A stretch of 58,591 nt of DNA from Planktomarina sp. (GCA_016780825.1 JADHLF010000012.1:1-58591); one strand, 5' to 3'. Numbered from the stretch's first letter, positions 8,721 through 18,528 are shown. Program-made: numbers and translations. The notes: a model not told the origin generated them from the letters alone.

Positions 8721-11649
8721 GAAGCCGCCCCCCCTCTGGATCAAAAAATACGGGCGCGCAGACCTCACAGAGCGTCGTCACACCGCTCAAATGCTCCACC
8801 ATCTTGATCTGCTGGCCATGGCGATTGCGCCCATCGCGCAGAAATGCCTGCGCGATGACCGACCCTAAAGTGGGAGAATAGCACATGGAGGTCACATAGC
8901 CCTCATCGTTCTCAGACACGGCCTGAGCTTCTGGCGCAAAAAGATGCGCGCCGGGAATAATCTGCTTCACCTCGCCTATGGGCCGCAGCCCCACAAGCTG
9001 ATCACGCTCCGGCCCCACAAGCCCGGGCCGCGCCGCCATGGTTTTGCCGATACAATCCTTAGCCTCCGACACCATCCGCTCGAGGCCAATGTCAAAGGCA
9101 GTGGTGCGCCCATGAATTTCCGCATGGGTGATAAAGCCCTTTTCAATCCGCAAAACATTGAGCGCTTCGAGACCATAAGCCCCGCCGCCCAGCGCCTCAG
9201 CCCGCGCAAGCAGCAGTTGAAAGAGGCTTTCACCATAGCGCGCCGGCACCGCCAATTCATAAGCGTGTTCCCCGGAAAAGGAGATCCGAAACAACCGTGC
9301 GGCAATGCCGCCCAATTGCACAGCTTTATACCCCATATAAGGCAGAGTTTTATTGCTGATCTTGCGATCCAATATACTGTTGAGCAAGGCGCGCGCCTCT
9401 GGACCTGCCACAGCAAATTGCGCCCACTGCTCTGTGACAGATGTGAAGCTCACGTCCAAATCTGGCCGCAGCCCTTGATGGACGAAATCCATATGCCGCA
9501 TCACCTGCCCAGCGGCGGCGGTGGTGGTGGTCATAAGGTAGTGATCCGCGCCCAGTCTGGCACAGGTGCCATCATCCATGACGTGACCATCTTCGCGCAA
9601 CATCAACCCATAGCGTACCCGACCCTGCTTGAGGCTGGCAAAAGAGTTGGTGTACAGAAAATCCAAGAAAGCCGCCGCATCCGGGCCTTGGATATCGATT
9701 TTGCCGAGGGTTGAGACATCGCAAATTCCCACTGTATTGCGAACCATCTGCACCTCGCGGTCACAGGCTTGCCGCCAATGGGTCTCGCCTTCCTGCGGAA
9801 AATAGCTGGGCCGATACCAAAGACCCGCCTCAACCATCGGTGCGCCGCGCGCGCGGCTGATCCGGTCAGAGGTCAAACGCCGCTCAGGCGCAAACCCTTT
9901 GCCATGGCCCCCCGCCCCAAGCGCCGCCAGGGCCACAGGCACATAGGGCGGGCGGAATGTGGTCGTGCCCGTTTCGGGAATGCCCCGACCCGTGGCATCG
10001 GCCAAAACCGCCAGCGCCGCAATATTGGAGTTTTTGCCCTGATCGGTGGCCATGCCTTGGGTCGTATAGCGCTTCATATGCTCGACCGACCGAAAGTTTT
10101 CCTGCACGGCCTGTTTGACATCTTTCACCGTCACATCATTTTGAAAATCCAGCCAAGCGCGCCCACTGCCGCCGACATCCCAAAACGGCGTGATCTCATA
10201 GGGGGTTGTGTCGGCAACCGGCAAGGCGCTTGGCTTGACCCGTTTGCCCAGCGCCCTGGCCAAAGTGAGCGCCTCTGCCTGCCCCTGAGCCAGGGCGCCC
10301 TGCGTGCTCATTTCACCCGCAGCAGCGCCCGCCACCACCAGGCCGGGAACAGCGTCTGGCTGCGGCGTGAAACTTGCCAAAGCCGGATCCCAAATCGGAC
10401 GGCCATTCATATGACAGGTGAGATGCACCGAGGGATTCCAGCCACCCGAAACGCCCAGCGCATCGCAGTCAATCCTTTTGACAGATCCATCGCTTTGCCG
10501 CACATCAATGCTTTTCAAAACCAAACGCCCACGGCTGCCTGTCACCACTGCGCCGTTATAAAGGGGGTAGTCGCCCAAGGATTGCGCGTCGGCGCGGCTG
10601 TCAATCATGGCCACAACTTCAACACCCGCCTCCGCAAAATCTCGCGCGGTGCGATGCGCATCGGCATTATTGCCAAAAATCGCCACCTTTTGGCCGGGGC
10701 TCACCCCAAAGCGGTTGAGGTAGCTGCGCATGGCCCCTGCGGTCATAATGCCGGGGCGATCATTATCTGCAAAGGCGATTTGCCGCTCCAAAGCACCCGC
10801 ACATAAGATCGCACCCTTTGTGTAAATGCGCCAAAAGGTTTCGCGCGGCAATCCCTCCGGCATCACGGCCAATTCCGGCCCGAGGCGCTCCAAGGCACCA
10901 AAGACCCCTTGGTCATAGGCACCGGTCACCGTGGTATTCGCCATGATCCGCACATTGGCGAGCCCAGCCAATTCCACAATGGTGGCCTGCACCCAAGCCG
11001 CCGCCGGCATCCCGTCAATATGCTCCATTTCAGACAAGAGCCGGCCGCCCAACTGGTCATGTTCATCGGCCAGAATGACATCCAATCCCGCCCGTCCCGC
11101 CGTCAAAGCCGCCATGAGCCCAGCGGGTCCGGCGCCAATGATTAATACATTGCAATGCGCATAGGCTTTTTCGTAAAGCTCATGATCGTAACGCTGCGAC
11201 AAAGCTCCAAGCCCCGCGGCCTGCCGGATGAGGGGCTCATAGACCCATTCCCAAAATTTACGCGGCCACATGAAGGTTTTGTAATAAAATCCCGCTGACA
11301 AAAAGGACGCCAAAACGTCATTCACTGCCAAAGCATCAAATTTCAACGAGGGCCAAGCATTTTGCGGCCTGGCCACAAGCCCGTCATAGAGCGGCTGCAT
11401 TGTGGCGCGGCTGTTGGGCTCACGCGCGAAACCGCGCTCCAATGTCACCAGAGCATTCGGCTCCTCCGACCCGGCCGTCACAATCCCTCTGGGGCGATGA
11501 TATTTGAAAGACCGGCCAATAAGCCTTTGGTCATTGGCCAAAAGGGCGCTGGCCAAAGTGTCACCCGCAAAGCCCTCAAAGCTCTGGCGGCCAAAGGTAA
11601 ACTTCAGCACGCGATTTCGGTCAATCAATCCTTTACCGGCCACTCTCAC
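8713..11649 (-). CDS. soxA: Sarcosine oxidase alpha subunit
   Basis: This is the large subunit of heterotetrameric sarcosine oxidase. It binds NAD and receives the methylene group for transfer to folate. An N-terminal ferredoxin-like segment ('FEGFAGDTLASALLAN') is followed near residue 150 by a dinucleotide fold ('NVLIIGAGPAGLMAAL'). A second one has 'KVAIFGNNADAHRTARDFAEAG'. The C-terminal 400 residues are an aminomethyltransferase (GcvT) domain, starting near 'CDVSTLGKIDIQGPDAAAFL'. The GTG at 11649 overlaps the soxD stop as GTGA, which fixes this start over an upstream open stretch reaching 11721. Length is 978 aa, typical of the family. Confidence 0.95.
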   Translation of the reverse strand: MRVAGKGLIDRNRVLKFTFGRQSFEGFAGDTLASALLANDQRLIGRSFKYHRPRGIVTAGSEEPNALVTLERGFAREPNSRATMQPLYDGLVARPQNAWPSLKFDALAVNDVLASFLSAGFYYKTFMWPRKFWEWVYEPLIRQAAGLGALSQRYDHELYEKAYAHCNVLIIGAGPAGLMAALTAGRAGLDVILADEHDQLGGRLLSEMEHIDGMPAAAWVQATIVELAGLANVRIMANTTVTGAYDQGVFGALERLGPELAVMPEGLPRETFWRIYTKGAILCAGALERQIAFADNDRPGIMTAGAMRSYLNRFGVSPGQKVAIFGNNADAHRTARDFAEAGVEVVAMIDSRADAQSLGDYPLYNGAVVTGSRGRLVLKSIDVRQSDGSVKRIDCDALGVSGGWNPSVHLTCHMNGRPIWDPALASFTPQPDAVPGLVVAGAAAGEMSTQGALAQGQAEALTLARALGKRVKPSALPVADTTPYEITPFWDVGGSGRAWLDFQNDVTVKDVKQAVQENFRSVEHMKRYTTQGMATDQGKNSNIAALAVLADATGRGIPETGTTTFRPPYVPVALAALGAGGHGKGFAPERRLTSDRISRARGAPMVEAGLWYRPSYFPQEGETHWRQACDREVQMVRNTVGICDVSTLGKIDIQGPDAAAFLDFLYTNSFASLKQGRVRYGLMLREDGHVMDDGTCARLGADHYLMTTTTAAAGQVMRHMDFVHQGLRPDLDVSFTSVTEQWAQFAVAGPEARALLNSILDRKISNKTLPYMGYKAVQLGGIAARLFRISFSGEHAYELAVPARYGESLFQLLLARAEALGGGAYGLEALNVLRIEKGFITHAEIHGRTTAFDIGLERMVSEAKDCIGKTMAARPGLVGPERDQLVGLRPIGEVKQIIPGAHLFAPEAQAVSENDEGYVTSMCYSPTLGSVIAQAFLRDGRNRHGQQIKMVEHLSGVTTLCEVCAPVFFDPEGGRLRG

Positions 11650-11909
11650 AGCTGATCCCCCTTGACCAAACGCGCCGACACAACGGCATGTGACACCGTA
11701 TCTCGGCGCACCGCGAGCCAAGCCCCGCAGCCAAATTCATGATGCCAAAGGTCCTCGGTTATCCCGGCGGGATTCTCGCGATTGTGCAGATAGTCATCCC
11801 AGACCTCCGCCCCCGCATCGGGCGCGGGCCGCGCAAGAGCGATGGCATGGCCCGAATAGTAAAACTCACGCCGATCTCTCGTACCGCAAAGGGGACACTC
11901 TATGCGCAT
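11646..11909 (-). CDS. soxD: Sarcosine oxidase delta subunit
   Basis: This is the small zinc-binding subunit of heterotetrameric sarcosine oxidase. It has 87 residues with the expected 'CPLCGTRD' pair at the N-terminus and a His-Cys set near residue 56 ('HHEFGCGAWL') for zinc. The Rhodobacterales signature 'WDDYLHNRENPAG' is present. It sits between soxB (60 bases upstream) and soxA (four-base overlap), the standard soxBDAG order. Most of the 60-base gap upstream has no recognisable signal. Confidence 0.95.
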   Translation of the reverse strand: MRIECPLCGTRDRREFYYSGHAIALARPAPDAGAEVWDDYLHNRENPAGITEDLWHHEFGCGAWLAVRRDTVSHAVVSARLVKGDQL

Positions 11910-11969
11910 AAGTGGCCTCCTATGGCGCTGTGGACAAACAGATCATCCTCAAAAAACATCCCACCCATC

Positions 11970-13223
11970 CTAATGCAAATTATGCTGGGCACCGGTGCCC
12001 TCTTCATCCATCAAGCCGCGCCCGCTGCGGAATCTATCCAGGCGGAAGCGCGCGGCGGCGCTATGCGGGCGATCGGTGGCCAAAAGATGGGCAAAACAAT
12101 GGCCCGACGCCGGCACAGCCTTAAACCCACCATAGCACCAGCCCGCGTTCAAATATAAACCCTCAATATGGGTTTTATCGATAATGGGTGAGCCATCGGG
12201 GGTCATATCCATGATGCCGCCCCAGCTACGCAGCATCCGGGCCTTGCCGATCATCGGCATGAGCGTCATCCCCGCCTCCGCCACATGCTCCACCATTGGC
12301 AGATTACCCCGGGCGGCATAGCTGGCATACATGTCCAGATCCCCGCCAAAGACCAACCCCCCCTTGTCCGATTGGCTGATATAAAAATGCCCCATGCCGA
12401 AGCTGATCACATGATCAATACAGGGTTTCAGCCCCTCGGTCACAAAGGCCTGAAGCACGTGGCTTTCGATGGGAAGACGCATGCCCGCCATAGCCGCCAC
12501 CTGGCTGGAGCGCCCCGCGACCACCATCGCCACTTTCTTTGCGCCTATGGGACCACGGCTGGTTTGCACGCCGCGCACCACACCCTGCTCGATGTCGATG
12601 CCGGTCACCTCGCAGTTTTGGATCAAATCCACACCAAGCCGATCCGCCCCACGCGCATAGCCCCAAGCCACCGCATCATGCCGCGCCGTGCCCGCCCGCC
12701 GCTGCAACAGGCCGCCATAGATCGGAAACCGGCCCTGATCATAGTCCAAGTAAGGCACCATCTTGCGCAGTTGTGCCACGGACAACAGCTCCGCATCATC
12801 GCCGCGGTTGCGGATGGAATTGGCCCGCCGAATGGCCGCGTCTCTTTGCCCATCGCTGTGAAACAGGCCAATTTGCCCACGCTGCGAATGCATCACATTG
12901 TAATTGAGTTCCGCCTCCAGCCCTTCCCAGAGCTTCAAGGAATGCGAATAGAATTCAGAGTTTCCGGGCAAAAAGTAATTGGCCCGAACAATGGTTGTAT
13001 TACGTCCAATATTGCCGCCGCCAATATAGCCTTTTTCCAGCACGGCAATACGTCCAAGCCCGTATTCTTTGGCCAGGTAGTAGGCTGTTGAAAGACCATG
13101 CCCACCGCCGCCAATGATCACGACATCATAGGCCTCCGCCGGTTCTGGGTCGCGCCAATGCGCCTGCCAGCCGCGGTTACCGGTCAAACCTTGGGCGAGA
13201 AGTTTTAGAGCTGAAAAGCGCAT
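11970..13223 (-). CDS. soxB: Sarcosine oxidase beta subunit
   Basis: This is the FAD/FMN-binding catalytic subunit that oxidises sarcosine. The FAD fold 'YDVVIIGGGGHGLSTAYYLAKEYG' lies near residue 35, followed by 'AVLEKGYIGGGNIGRNTTIVR'. That segment includes the region where the covalent FMN-linking His is usually found. The C-terminal segment 'GWCYGGFKAVPASG' is family-typical. The start at 13223 matches the usual SoxB N-terminus, and the frame is open eight codons further to 13247. Length is about 417 aa. It is the first sox gene, 111 bases downstream of psd on the same strand, with no obvious terminator between. Confidence 0.95.
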   Translation of the reverse strand: MRFSALKLLAQGLTGNRGWQAHWRDPEPAEAYDVVIIGGGGHGLSTAYYLAKEYGLGRIAVLEKGYIGGGNIGRNTTIVRANYFLPGNSEFYSHSLKLWEGLEAELNYNVMHSQRGQIGLFHSDGQRDAAIRRANSIRNRGDDAELLSVAQLRKMVPYLDYDQGRFPIYGGLLQRRAGTARHDAVAWGYARGADRLGVDLIQNCEVTGIDIEQGVVRGVQTSRGPIGAKKVAMVVAGRSSQVAAMAGMRLPIESHVLQAFVTEGLKPCIDHVISFGMGHFYISQSDKGGLVFGGDLDMYASYAARGNLPMVEHVAEAGMTLMPMIGKARMLRSWGGIMDMTPDGSPIIDKTHIEGLYLNAGWCYGGFKAVPASGHCFAHLLATDRPHSAAARFRLDRFRSGRGLMDEEGTGAQHNLH

Positions 13224-13334
13224 GTCTAAACCTGCAAATTGAAACACAGATCAGTCAATAAAAATATCCCGGCTTTGGCAAGGGGCAATGCAGGGGTCAC
13301 CGGCTCTATGTGCGGCACGCTACGCATCAGCCCC

Positions 13335-14027
13335 TTAAATCGGCTGCGTGGGCCAGTCTTCAGCAGGCACTTTTAAGCGGGCCAAAATGGTTTCCCCGGC
13401 CACCGCTGTCTGCCCCAGACCCACCGCAGGCTCTACGCCTTCTGGCAGGAAGATGTCCAAACGGCTGCCGAAACGGATCAAGCCAAACCGCTCGCCCACG
13501 CCCAAGCGCGCGCCAACTTTCGTAAAACAAACAATACGGCGCGCCACGAGACCGGCAATCTGTGTCACCCCAATTCGAATTTTATCTTCCGTTTCAATGG
13601 TGATGGAGTTACGCTCATTGTGCTCGCTCGCCTTGTCCAGGGACGCGTTGAGAAACTTGCCATGGTGATAGCAAATCGCCACCACCTCGCCGGCCATGGG
13701 CGCACGGTTCACATGGCAATTGAACACATTCATGAACACAGACACGCGCGTCAACGGTTTATCGCCCAATTGCATATCCGCAGGCGGAACGGTCCTGGTG
13801 ATCAAGGACACCACCCCATCAGCCGGGGAGAGGATAAGCCCAGGCCGTTGCGCCACAGAGCGCACCGGATCGCGGAAAAAGTAATAACACCAGACGGTCA
13901 GCCCCAAGCCAATCCAAAATAGCGGTTCCCAGACCAGCCAAAACACAGCCGTCACAGCGGCAAATATCGCCACAAATTTGCGCCCCTCGGGGTGCATCGG
14001 GACGGCGATGACTTTCATCATATTCAT
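13335..14027 (-). CDS. psd: Phosphatidylserine decarboxylase proenzyme
   Basis: This enzyme converts phosphatidylserine to phosphatidylethanolamine in the inner membrane. The protein is a short Psd form of 230 aa. It has an N-terminal membrane anchor (residues 14-45), the His motif in 'LSPADGVV', and 'FNCHVNRAPMAGEV'. The autocatalytic cleavage motif is GS in 'LIRFGSRLDIFLPEG', where Ser becomes the pyruvoyl group. It is the last gene of pssA-eptA-dgkA-psd and starts four bases after dgkA. The route from CDP-diacylglycerol through phosphatidylserine is thus complete within the operon. Confidence 0.95.
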   Translation of the reverse strand: MNMMKVIAVPMHPEGRKFVAIFAAVTAVFWLVWEPLFWIGLGLTVWCYYFFRDPVRSVAQRPGLILSPADGVVSLITRTVPPADMQLGDKPLTRVSVFMNVFNCHVNRAPMAGEVVAICYHHGKFLNASLDKASEHNERNSITIETEDKIRIGVTQIAGLVARRIVCFTKVGARLGVGERFGLIRFGSRLDIFLPEGVEPAVGLGQTAVAGETILARLKVPAEDWPTQPI

Positions 14028-14031
14028 CAGA

Positions 14032-14421
14032 TTAAATCCAATTCCAAGTTGTTAGGATCACGAAAAGAGCAAAAATCCCATTCAGACAGAGCATAGCGAA
14101 AACCGCGAATGATCCGAGGTCTTTGGCATGTTTTGCGGGCAGTGACCACTCTGGTGACAGCAGATCGACAATTTCTTCAATCGCCGTATTGAGCGCCTCG
14201 GCCACAACCGTCAGCCCAAACAATATCACGGATATGACGATATGTGTCATTTCCGCCCCGATCCAAACCAAAATCGCAACAATAGACAGGCCCGCCAAAA
14301 GCTGGTGCCGAAATGCTGTTTCCCCCCAAAGGCGCCGCGCCCCTGCCACAGAGTAGCGTGTGGCCGCGAAAAGATGGGAAATTCCATGAATTTTATCGGG
14401 TTTTTGGGGGTTATTGCTCAT
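14032..14421 (-). CDS. dgkA: Diacylglycerol kinase
   Basis: This small integral membrane kinase phosphorylates diacylglycerol to phosphatidic acid. The family signature 'VVAEALNTAIEEIVDLL' is present near residue 75. There are three predicted membrane helices, and the 129-aa length fits. Its ATG overlaps the stop of the phosphoethanolamine transferase gene by four bases. Transfer of phosphoethanolamine from phosphatidylethanolamine leaves diacylglycerol, so this kinase is well placed to recycle the by-product of its upstream neighbour. Confidence 0.95.
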   Translation of the reverse strand: MSNNPQKPDKIHGISHLFAATRYSVAGARRLWGETAFRHQLLAGLSIVAILVWIGAEMTHIVISVILFGLTVVAEALNTAIEEIVDLLSPEWSLPAKHAKDLGSFAVFAMLCLNGIFALFVILTTWNWI

Positions 14422-16028
14422 CCGTTTCTCCGACAGCCGGCAAAAATATCAAGGTCAGGCTGGCGCTCGGCGGTCTGCACCGCTGTCAGCCCCAAAAGGG
14501 AATGAAACAGATAGTCATGTGAATAGGCGGCGGAGGCTTTCGCCTTCAAACAGCCCCGATCAATCCGCGCACTCTCGGCAAAGGCCTGTGATTGCCAAAA
14601 CAGCATCGGAACTTTGGTTTGGAATTCCGGAGCTATAAAATAAGGCGCTCCGTGTAGGTAAAGCCCATTTTCCCCCAAGGATTCGCCATGATCCGATAGG
14701 TAAAGCACAGAGCTGGCCAAATTGTCTTGCGCCGAGAGCAAAGTGATCAAGTCCTCCAAGACTTTATCCGTGTAAAGGATGGAATTGTCATAAGCGTTGA
14801 CCACCTCCTCTGGGCTGCAATCGCCAAAATTCGCCGTGTGGCAGGCGGGTTTGAAGCGCTCAAAGGCAGCCGGATATCGCAGATAATATGACGGCCCGTG
14901 GCTGCCGATTTGGTGCAAAACCAAGACCGTGTCTTGGTCAATCGACGGTAAGCGCCGCGCCACTTCTTTGACCAAAATTCCGTCCACACATTCCCCTTCG
15001 CCGCAATAGTCCGGGTCTTGGGAATTGGTCAGCTGGGTATAGCCAATTCGCGCCGCCAACCCTTTGTCGCCCGTATTATTGTCGATCCATTCGACCCGAA
15101 TCCCGGCTCTTAGGATCACATCCAAAACATTCTCATGCGATACACCGAGCTCATGGGAATACTCTTTTTGACCGTAGCGTGAGAACATACAGGGCAAAGA
15201 GACAGCTGTTGATGTGCCACAACTGGAGACATCCGTAAAATAAACCAAATCTTCCTTGGCCAAAAGCGGATTGGTCTCACGCGCGTAACCGCCCAGGCTG
15301 AAATCCTGTGCCCTTGCAGTCTCGCCCACCACAACCACGATCACGCTAGGGCGATCTGAGACCTCGGGATCCGATACCCGCACCGCATCCAGGCCGATGG
15401 CCGTAAAGGGAAGCGCTTGGGATCGGCTCACCATCGCGGCATATCGCAGACTCTCCACAATGGGGGCGAGGGGCTGAAAACTTGCTTTTAGATCCTCGCG
15501 ATTGCGCAAGATTGAAGAATAATCTTTCATGTTACTGCACAAAAGCCCGGCGAAACCGATCATGCAGAGCAGAGAAAATAAAGAATTTTGCCAAAGTGTT
15601 TGGCCAAATCTGCGCCGCGAAAGCGGCACCGCCAGCACCAAGGCCGCCGGCACAAGACCCGCCAGCCCGACCCATAAAACAAAGGGGAGGGTGATCAGGT
15701 GTTTACCCTCTGTGAAGGTGGTGGTCATGATATTTTGGATCATCTCGCGATCAATCACGACCCCAAGCCGGTCCATATAAAAAGACGTCACGGCCGAGAG
15801 CACAAAAAGCGCTGCGATCAGCGGACGCAGGACTGACCGAAACGCCAGCCCGCCCAGTAATGCGCAACACAAAAAGAAAAATGCAGCAGCAAAACCCAGC
15901 CCACCAATGAAATTGCCCGCGAATACCTCTGCCCAAACGGCCCAAAAGGTTGCATTATAAATCGCAAAGACCGTGGCCATGGCAACGGCCACCAGCATCA
16001 ACGGATGCAGCGGTCTTATCCAGCCCAT
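14418..16028 (-). CDS. Phosphoethanolamine transferase, EptA family
   Basis: This is an inner-membrane enzyme with a periplasmic alkaline-phosphatase-like domain. It moves phosphoethanolamine from phosphatidylethanolamine to lipid A or another glycan. About five N-terminal membrane segments fill residues 1-175. The catalytic domain begins at 'SVIVVVVGETARAQDFSLGG', and the nucleophile Thr lies in 'SSCGTSTAVSLPCMFSR'. Metal-site residues appear in 'VLHQIGSHGPSYYLRYP' and 'LSDHGESLGENGLYLHG'. Length of 536 aa is typical of EptA-type proteins. The exact acceptor cannot be read from sequence. It starts three bases after pssA. Confidence 0.9.
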   Translation of the reverse strand: MGWIRPLHPLMLVAVAMATVFAIYNATFWAVWAEVFAGNFIGGLGFAAAFFFLCCALLGGLAFRSVLRPLIAALFVLSAVTSFYMDRLGVVIDREMIQNIMTTTFTEGKHLITLPFVLWVGLAGLVPAALVLAVPLSRRRFGQTLWQNSLFSLLCMIGFAGLLCSNMKDYSSILRNREDLKASFQPLAPIVESLRYAAMVSRSQALPFTAIGLDAVRVSDPEVSDRPSVIVVVVGETARAQDFSLGGYARETNPLLAKEDLVYFTDVSSCGTSTAVSLPCMFSRYGQKEYSHELGVSHENVLDVILRAGIRVEWIDNNTGDKGLAARIGYTQLTNSQDPDYCGEGECVDGILVKEVARRLPSIDQDTVLVLHQIGSHGPSYYLRYPAAFERFKPACHTANFGDCSPEEVVNAYDNSILYTDKVLEDLITLLSAQDNLASSVLYLSDHGESLGENGLYLHGAPYFIAPEFQTKVPMLFWQSQAFAESARIDRGCLKAKASAAYSHDYLFHSLLGLTAVQTAERQPDLDIFAGCRRNG

Positions 16029-16031
16029 CCC

Positions 16032-16775
16032 CTAAGACCTTTTGGAAGCTTTTGCGCGCTTTGAGAAAGCGAAAATTGGGATCATCACCAAGTAAATCGC
16101 ATTGGCAAATAACAGGGTATACCAAGGGAAAACAAACAGGCTGATCACAAAAATAACCGCCAGCAGTATCACCGGCATCCGCATGGAGGCGGGGAAGGTT
16201 GTGCCCTTCAGCGACATGGTTGAAAAAGTGCCCACCGCAAGACCGGCACAGATCACGACAAAGACAATGGCCACCTCAACATATTGGCCGGCCACATCCA
16301 CCCCGGCCATGATCAAAAACAGCGGCGACAGCCCCAAACAGGCCAATGCGGGCGCAGGCACTCCGACAAAATCGACAGATTTCGCCCCATCCGATTGGCT
16401 GACATTAAAGCGCGCCAAGCGCAGGGCGCAACAGATCGAAAAGATCATCACCGCGATCCACCCAAATCTTGCGGCATCCGAGTCCACAAAGATTGAAAAA
16501 TAGATCACCAGCGGCGTCGCGATCCCGAAATTGAAAAAATCGGCCAGCGTGTCCAATTCGGCACCGATTTTACTTTCGCTTTTCATAACCCGCGCCAGCC
16601 GGCCATCGGCGGCATCCAAAAGCATCGCCAAAACCAGCAAATATAAGGCCACGCTCACATTGCCTTGCAGCGCCGAACGCACCGCTGTCAACCCGACGCA
16701 AATACCGAAAATCGTTACGATATTTGGCAACATTTTGGAGAGTGGCTCTCTTGGTGCAGAAGACGAAGATTTCAT
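16032..16775 (-). CDS. pssA: CDP-diacylglycerol-serine O-phosphatidyltransferase
   Basis: This enzyme makes phosphatidylserine from CDP-diacylglycerol and serine. The CDP-alcohol phosphotransferase signature is complete ('DAADGRLARVMKSESKIG' followed by 'AELDTLADF', residues 56-82). Several membrane helices follow. The start at 16775 (MKSSSSAP) leaves a short soluble N-terminus before the first helix. An in-frame extension to 16829 is not family-like. It heads the four-gene lipid operon. The 16776-17013 stretch upstream carries no gene that I recognise. Confidence 0.93.
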   Translation of the reverse strand: MKSSSSAPREPLSKMLPNIVTIFGICVGLTAVRSALQGNVSVALYLLVLAMLLDAADGRLARVMKSESKIGAELDTLADFFNFGIATPLVIYFSIFVDSDAARFGWIAVMIFSICCALRLARFNVSQSDGAKSVDFVGVPAPALACLGLSPLFLIMAGVDVAGQYVEVAIVFVVICAGLAVGTFSTMSLKGTTFPASMRMPVILLAVIFVISLFVFPWYTLLFANAIYLVMIPIFAFSKRAKASKRS

Positions 16776-17013
16776 GTGACCCCAAAGAATCGCGCTATGT
16801 GATGGAGAGACCCAGACAGTTTTGTGCAAAACAATGCCGCCACCAAACGTCCAGACCCAGCGCGATTGTCTTAGCAGAGGTCATTTGCTTATTCAACATG
16901 ACCCAGGCGGCCGCAGCCCAGCGCTGCACCACGCAAGACTTATTGGTACCCAAGCCGGTTAAAAGGCGGTTTACGCTTCTGTTTACGGGTCTATGAGCTG
17001 GCACACACCGGCG

Positions 17014-18450
17014 CTACAATCCCTTGTTTCTGTAGGACAACGCGACCTTTTGGATGCTGACCAGATAGGCAGCGGTGCGCAGATCTGGCACATCGGCGCG
17101 CCGCCGCCACACCTCCGCCATATCATTATATGCACCGCGCATCGTGTCATCGAGGCCGGAGCGCACCAGTTCTATTTCACTGGCGCCTTTCAGATATTTC
17201 TCTTTAAAATTCGGGGTGAGCTGCCAATTGACGTTGCTGGATTTGCTCAGCCGCTCCAACTCATTGACAATAAGCTGATTGCGCGATTCCTCGCGGCGGC
17301 GCTCCATGCGGCCAAAGCGAATATGGCTTAGATTTTTGACCCATTCAAAATAAGACACCGTCACACCGCCCGCATTGGCATACATATCCGGGATAATCAC
17401 CACGCCCCTATCCCGCAGGATCGCATCCGCCCCGGCCGTCACAGGCCCATTCGCCGCCTCGACGATCAGGCGCGCTTGCACCCGATTGGCGTTGTTGCGG
17501 TGAATAACCCCTTCCAAGGCCGCCGGGATCAAAATATCGCATTCAGCCTCCAAAACGCTGGCCCCATCGGCCGTATAGCTGCCGCCGTCAAAGCCTTTCA
17601 CCCCGCCATGTTCGGCAATCCAAGCCTTGAGCGCTTCAATATCCAAACCGTCAGGATTTTGCACCGCCCCATCCCGCTCAATCACCCCGGTGATTCGTGA
17701 ACCATCTTCCTCACTCAAAAATTTCGCCGCGTGATAGCCCACATTGCCCAAGCCCTGTACAATGATGGCCTTAGCGTCGAGCCCCCCCGACAGCCCCGCC
17801 GCGGCAAGATCTTCGGGGTGCCGGAAAAATTCTTGCAAAGCATATTGCACCCCGCGCCCGGTTGCCTCCGTGCGCCCTTCAATCCCGCCGCTGCTCACCG
17901 GCTTGCCGGTCACACAGGCGCGGGCATTGATATCGGTTGTGTGCATCCGCTGATACTGATCGGCAATCCACGCCATTTCCCGCTCGCCCGTGCCCATATC
18001 CGGTGCAGGAACGTTTTGCGACGGGTTGATCAAATCGCGCTTGATCAACTCATAGGCAAAACGCCGGGTGATTTGCTCCAATTCATGCTCATCATAGGCC
18101 AGAGGATCAATCCGCAGACCGCCCTTTGAGCCACCATAAGGCGCATCAACCAATGCACATTTATAAGTCATCAAAGCGGCGAGTGCTTCGACCTCATCTT
18201 GGTTAACGCCAAGCGCTTACCGAATGCCACCTTTTACCGGCTCCATATGTTCCGAATGCACCGCGCGATAGCCTGTGAATGTGGTCATCTGGCCGCGCAG
18301 GCGCACCCCAAAGCGCACCGTATAGGTGGCATTACAGACCCTAATCTTTTCTGCCAATCCTGGCGGCAAATCCAAAAGCGCCACGGCGCGATTGAACATG
18401 ATATCCACGCTGTCGCGAAAACTTGGCTCAGAGGCATTGGAGGCGTTCAT
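17014..18450 (-). pseudogene. Glutamate dehydrogenase (Glu/Leu/Phe/Val family), split by an in-frame TAA
   Basis: The two pieces are one gene of about 478 codons interrupted by a single stop. Codons 1-77 (from 18450) end '...EHMEPVKGGIR', then TAA at 18217-18219. The same frame continues 'ALGVNQDEVEALAALMTYK' and on through 'CALVDAPYGGSKGGLRIDP', the catalytic Lys region. The NAD-binding domain ('IVQGLGNVGYHAAKFL') and 'IPDMYANAGGVTVSYFEW' follow. Family members have an aromatic or polar residue at the stop position, so one base change explains it. A restart at TTG/ATG near 18174 would lack the N-terminal glutamate-binding part. It is probably inactive, unless the base is a sequencing error. 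Confidence 0.85.
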
Positions 18451-18528
18451 GAAATATATCCTGACTGGCAGTTGAAATAAACTGCCGCCAGCTTACCGCG
18501 GATGGTCAGAAATAAAACGCCTATTTTC

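Noticed and set aside
18210..18220. CAAGCGCTTAC, identical to 11 bases of the LacI-type operator arm, at the glutamate dehydrogenase lesion
   Set aside because: It lies within coding sequence, is single, and probably occurs by chance with the stop codon base.
17014..18450. Programmed stop-codon read-through in glutamate dehydrogenase
   Set aside because: The stop is TAA, with no known read-through context or recoding hairpin that I can see. A mutation or sequence error is simpler.
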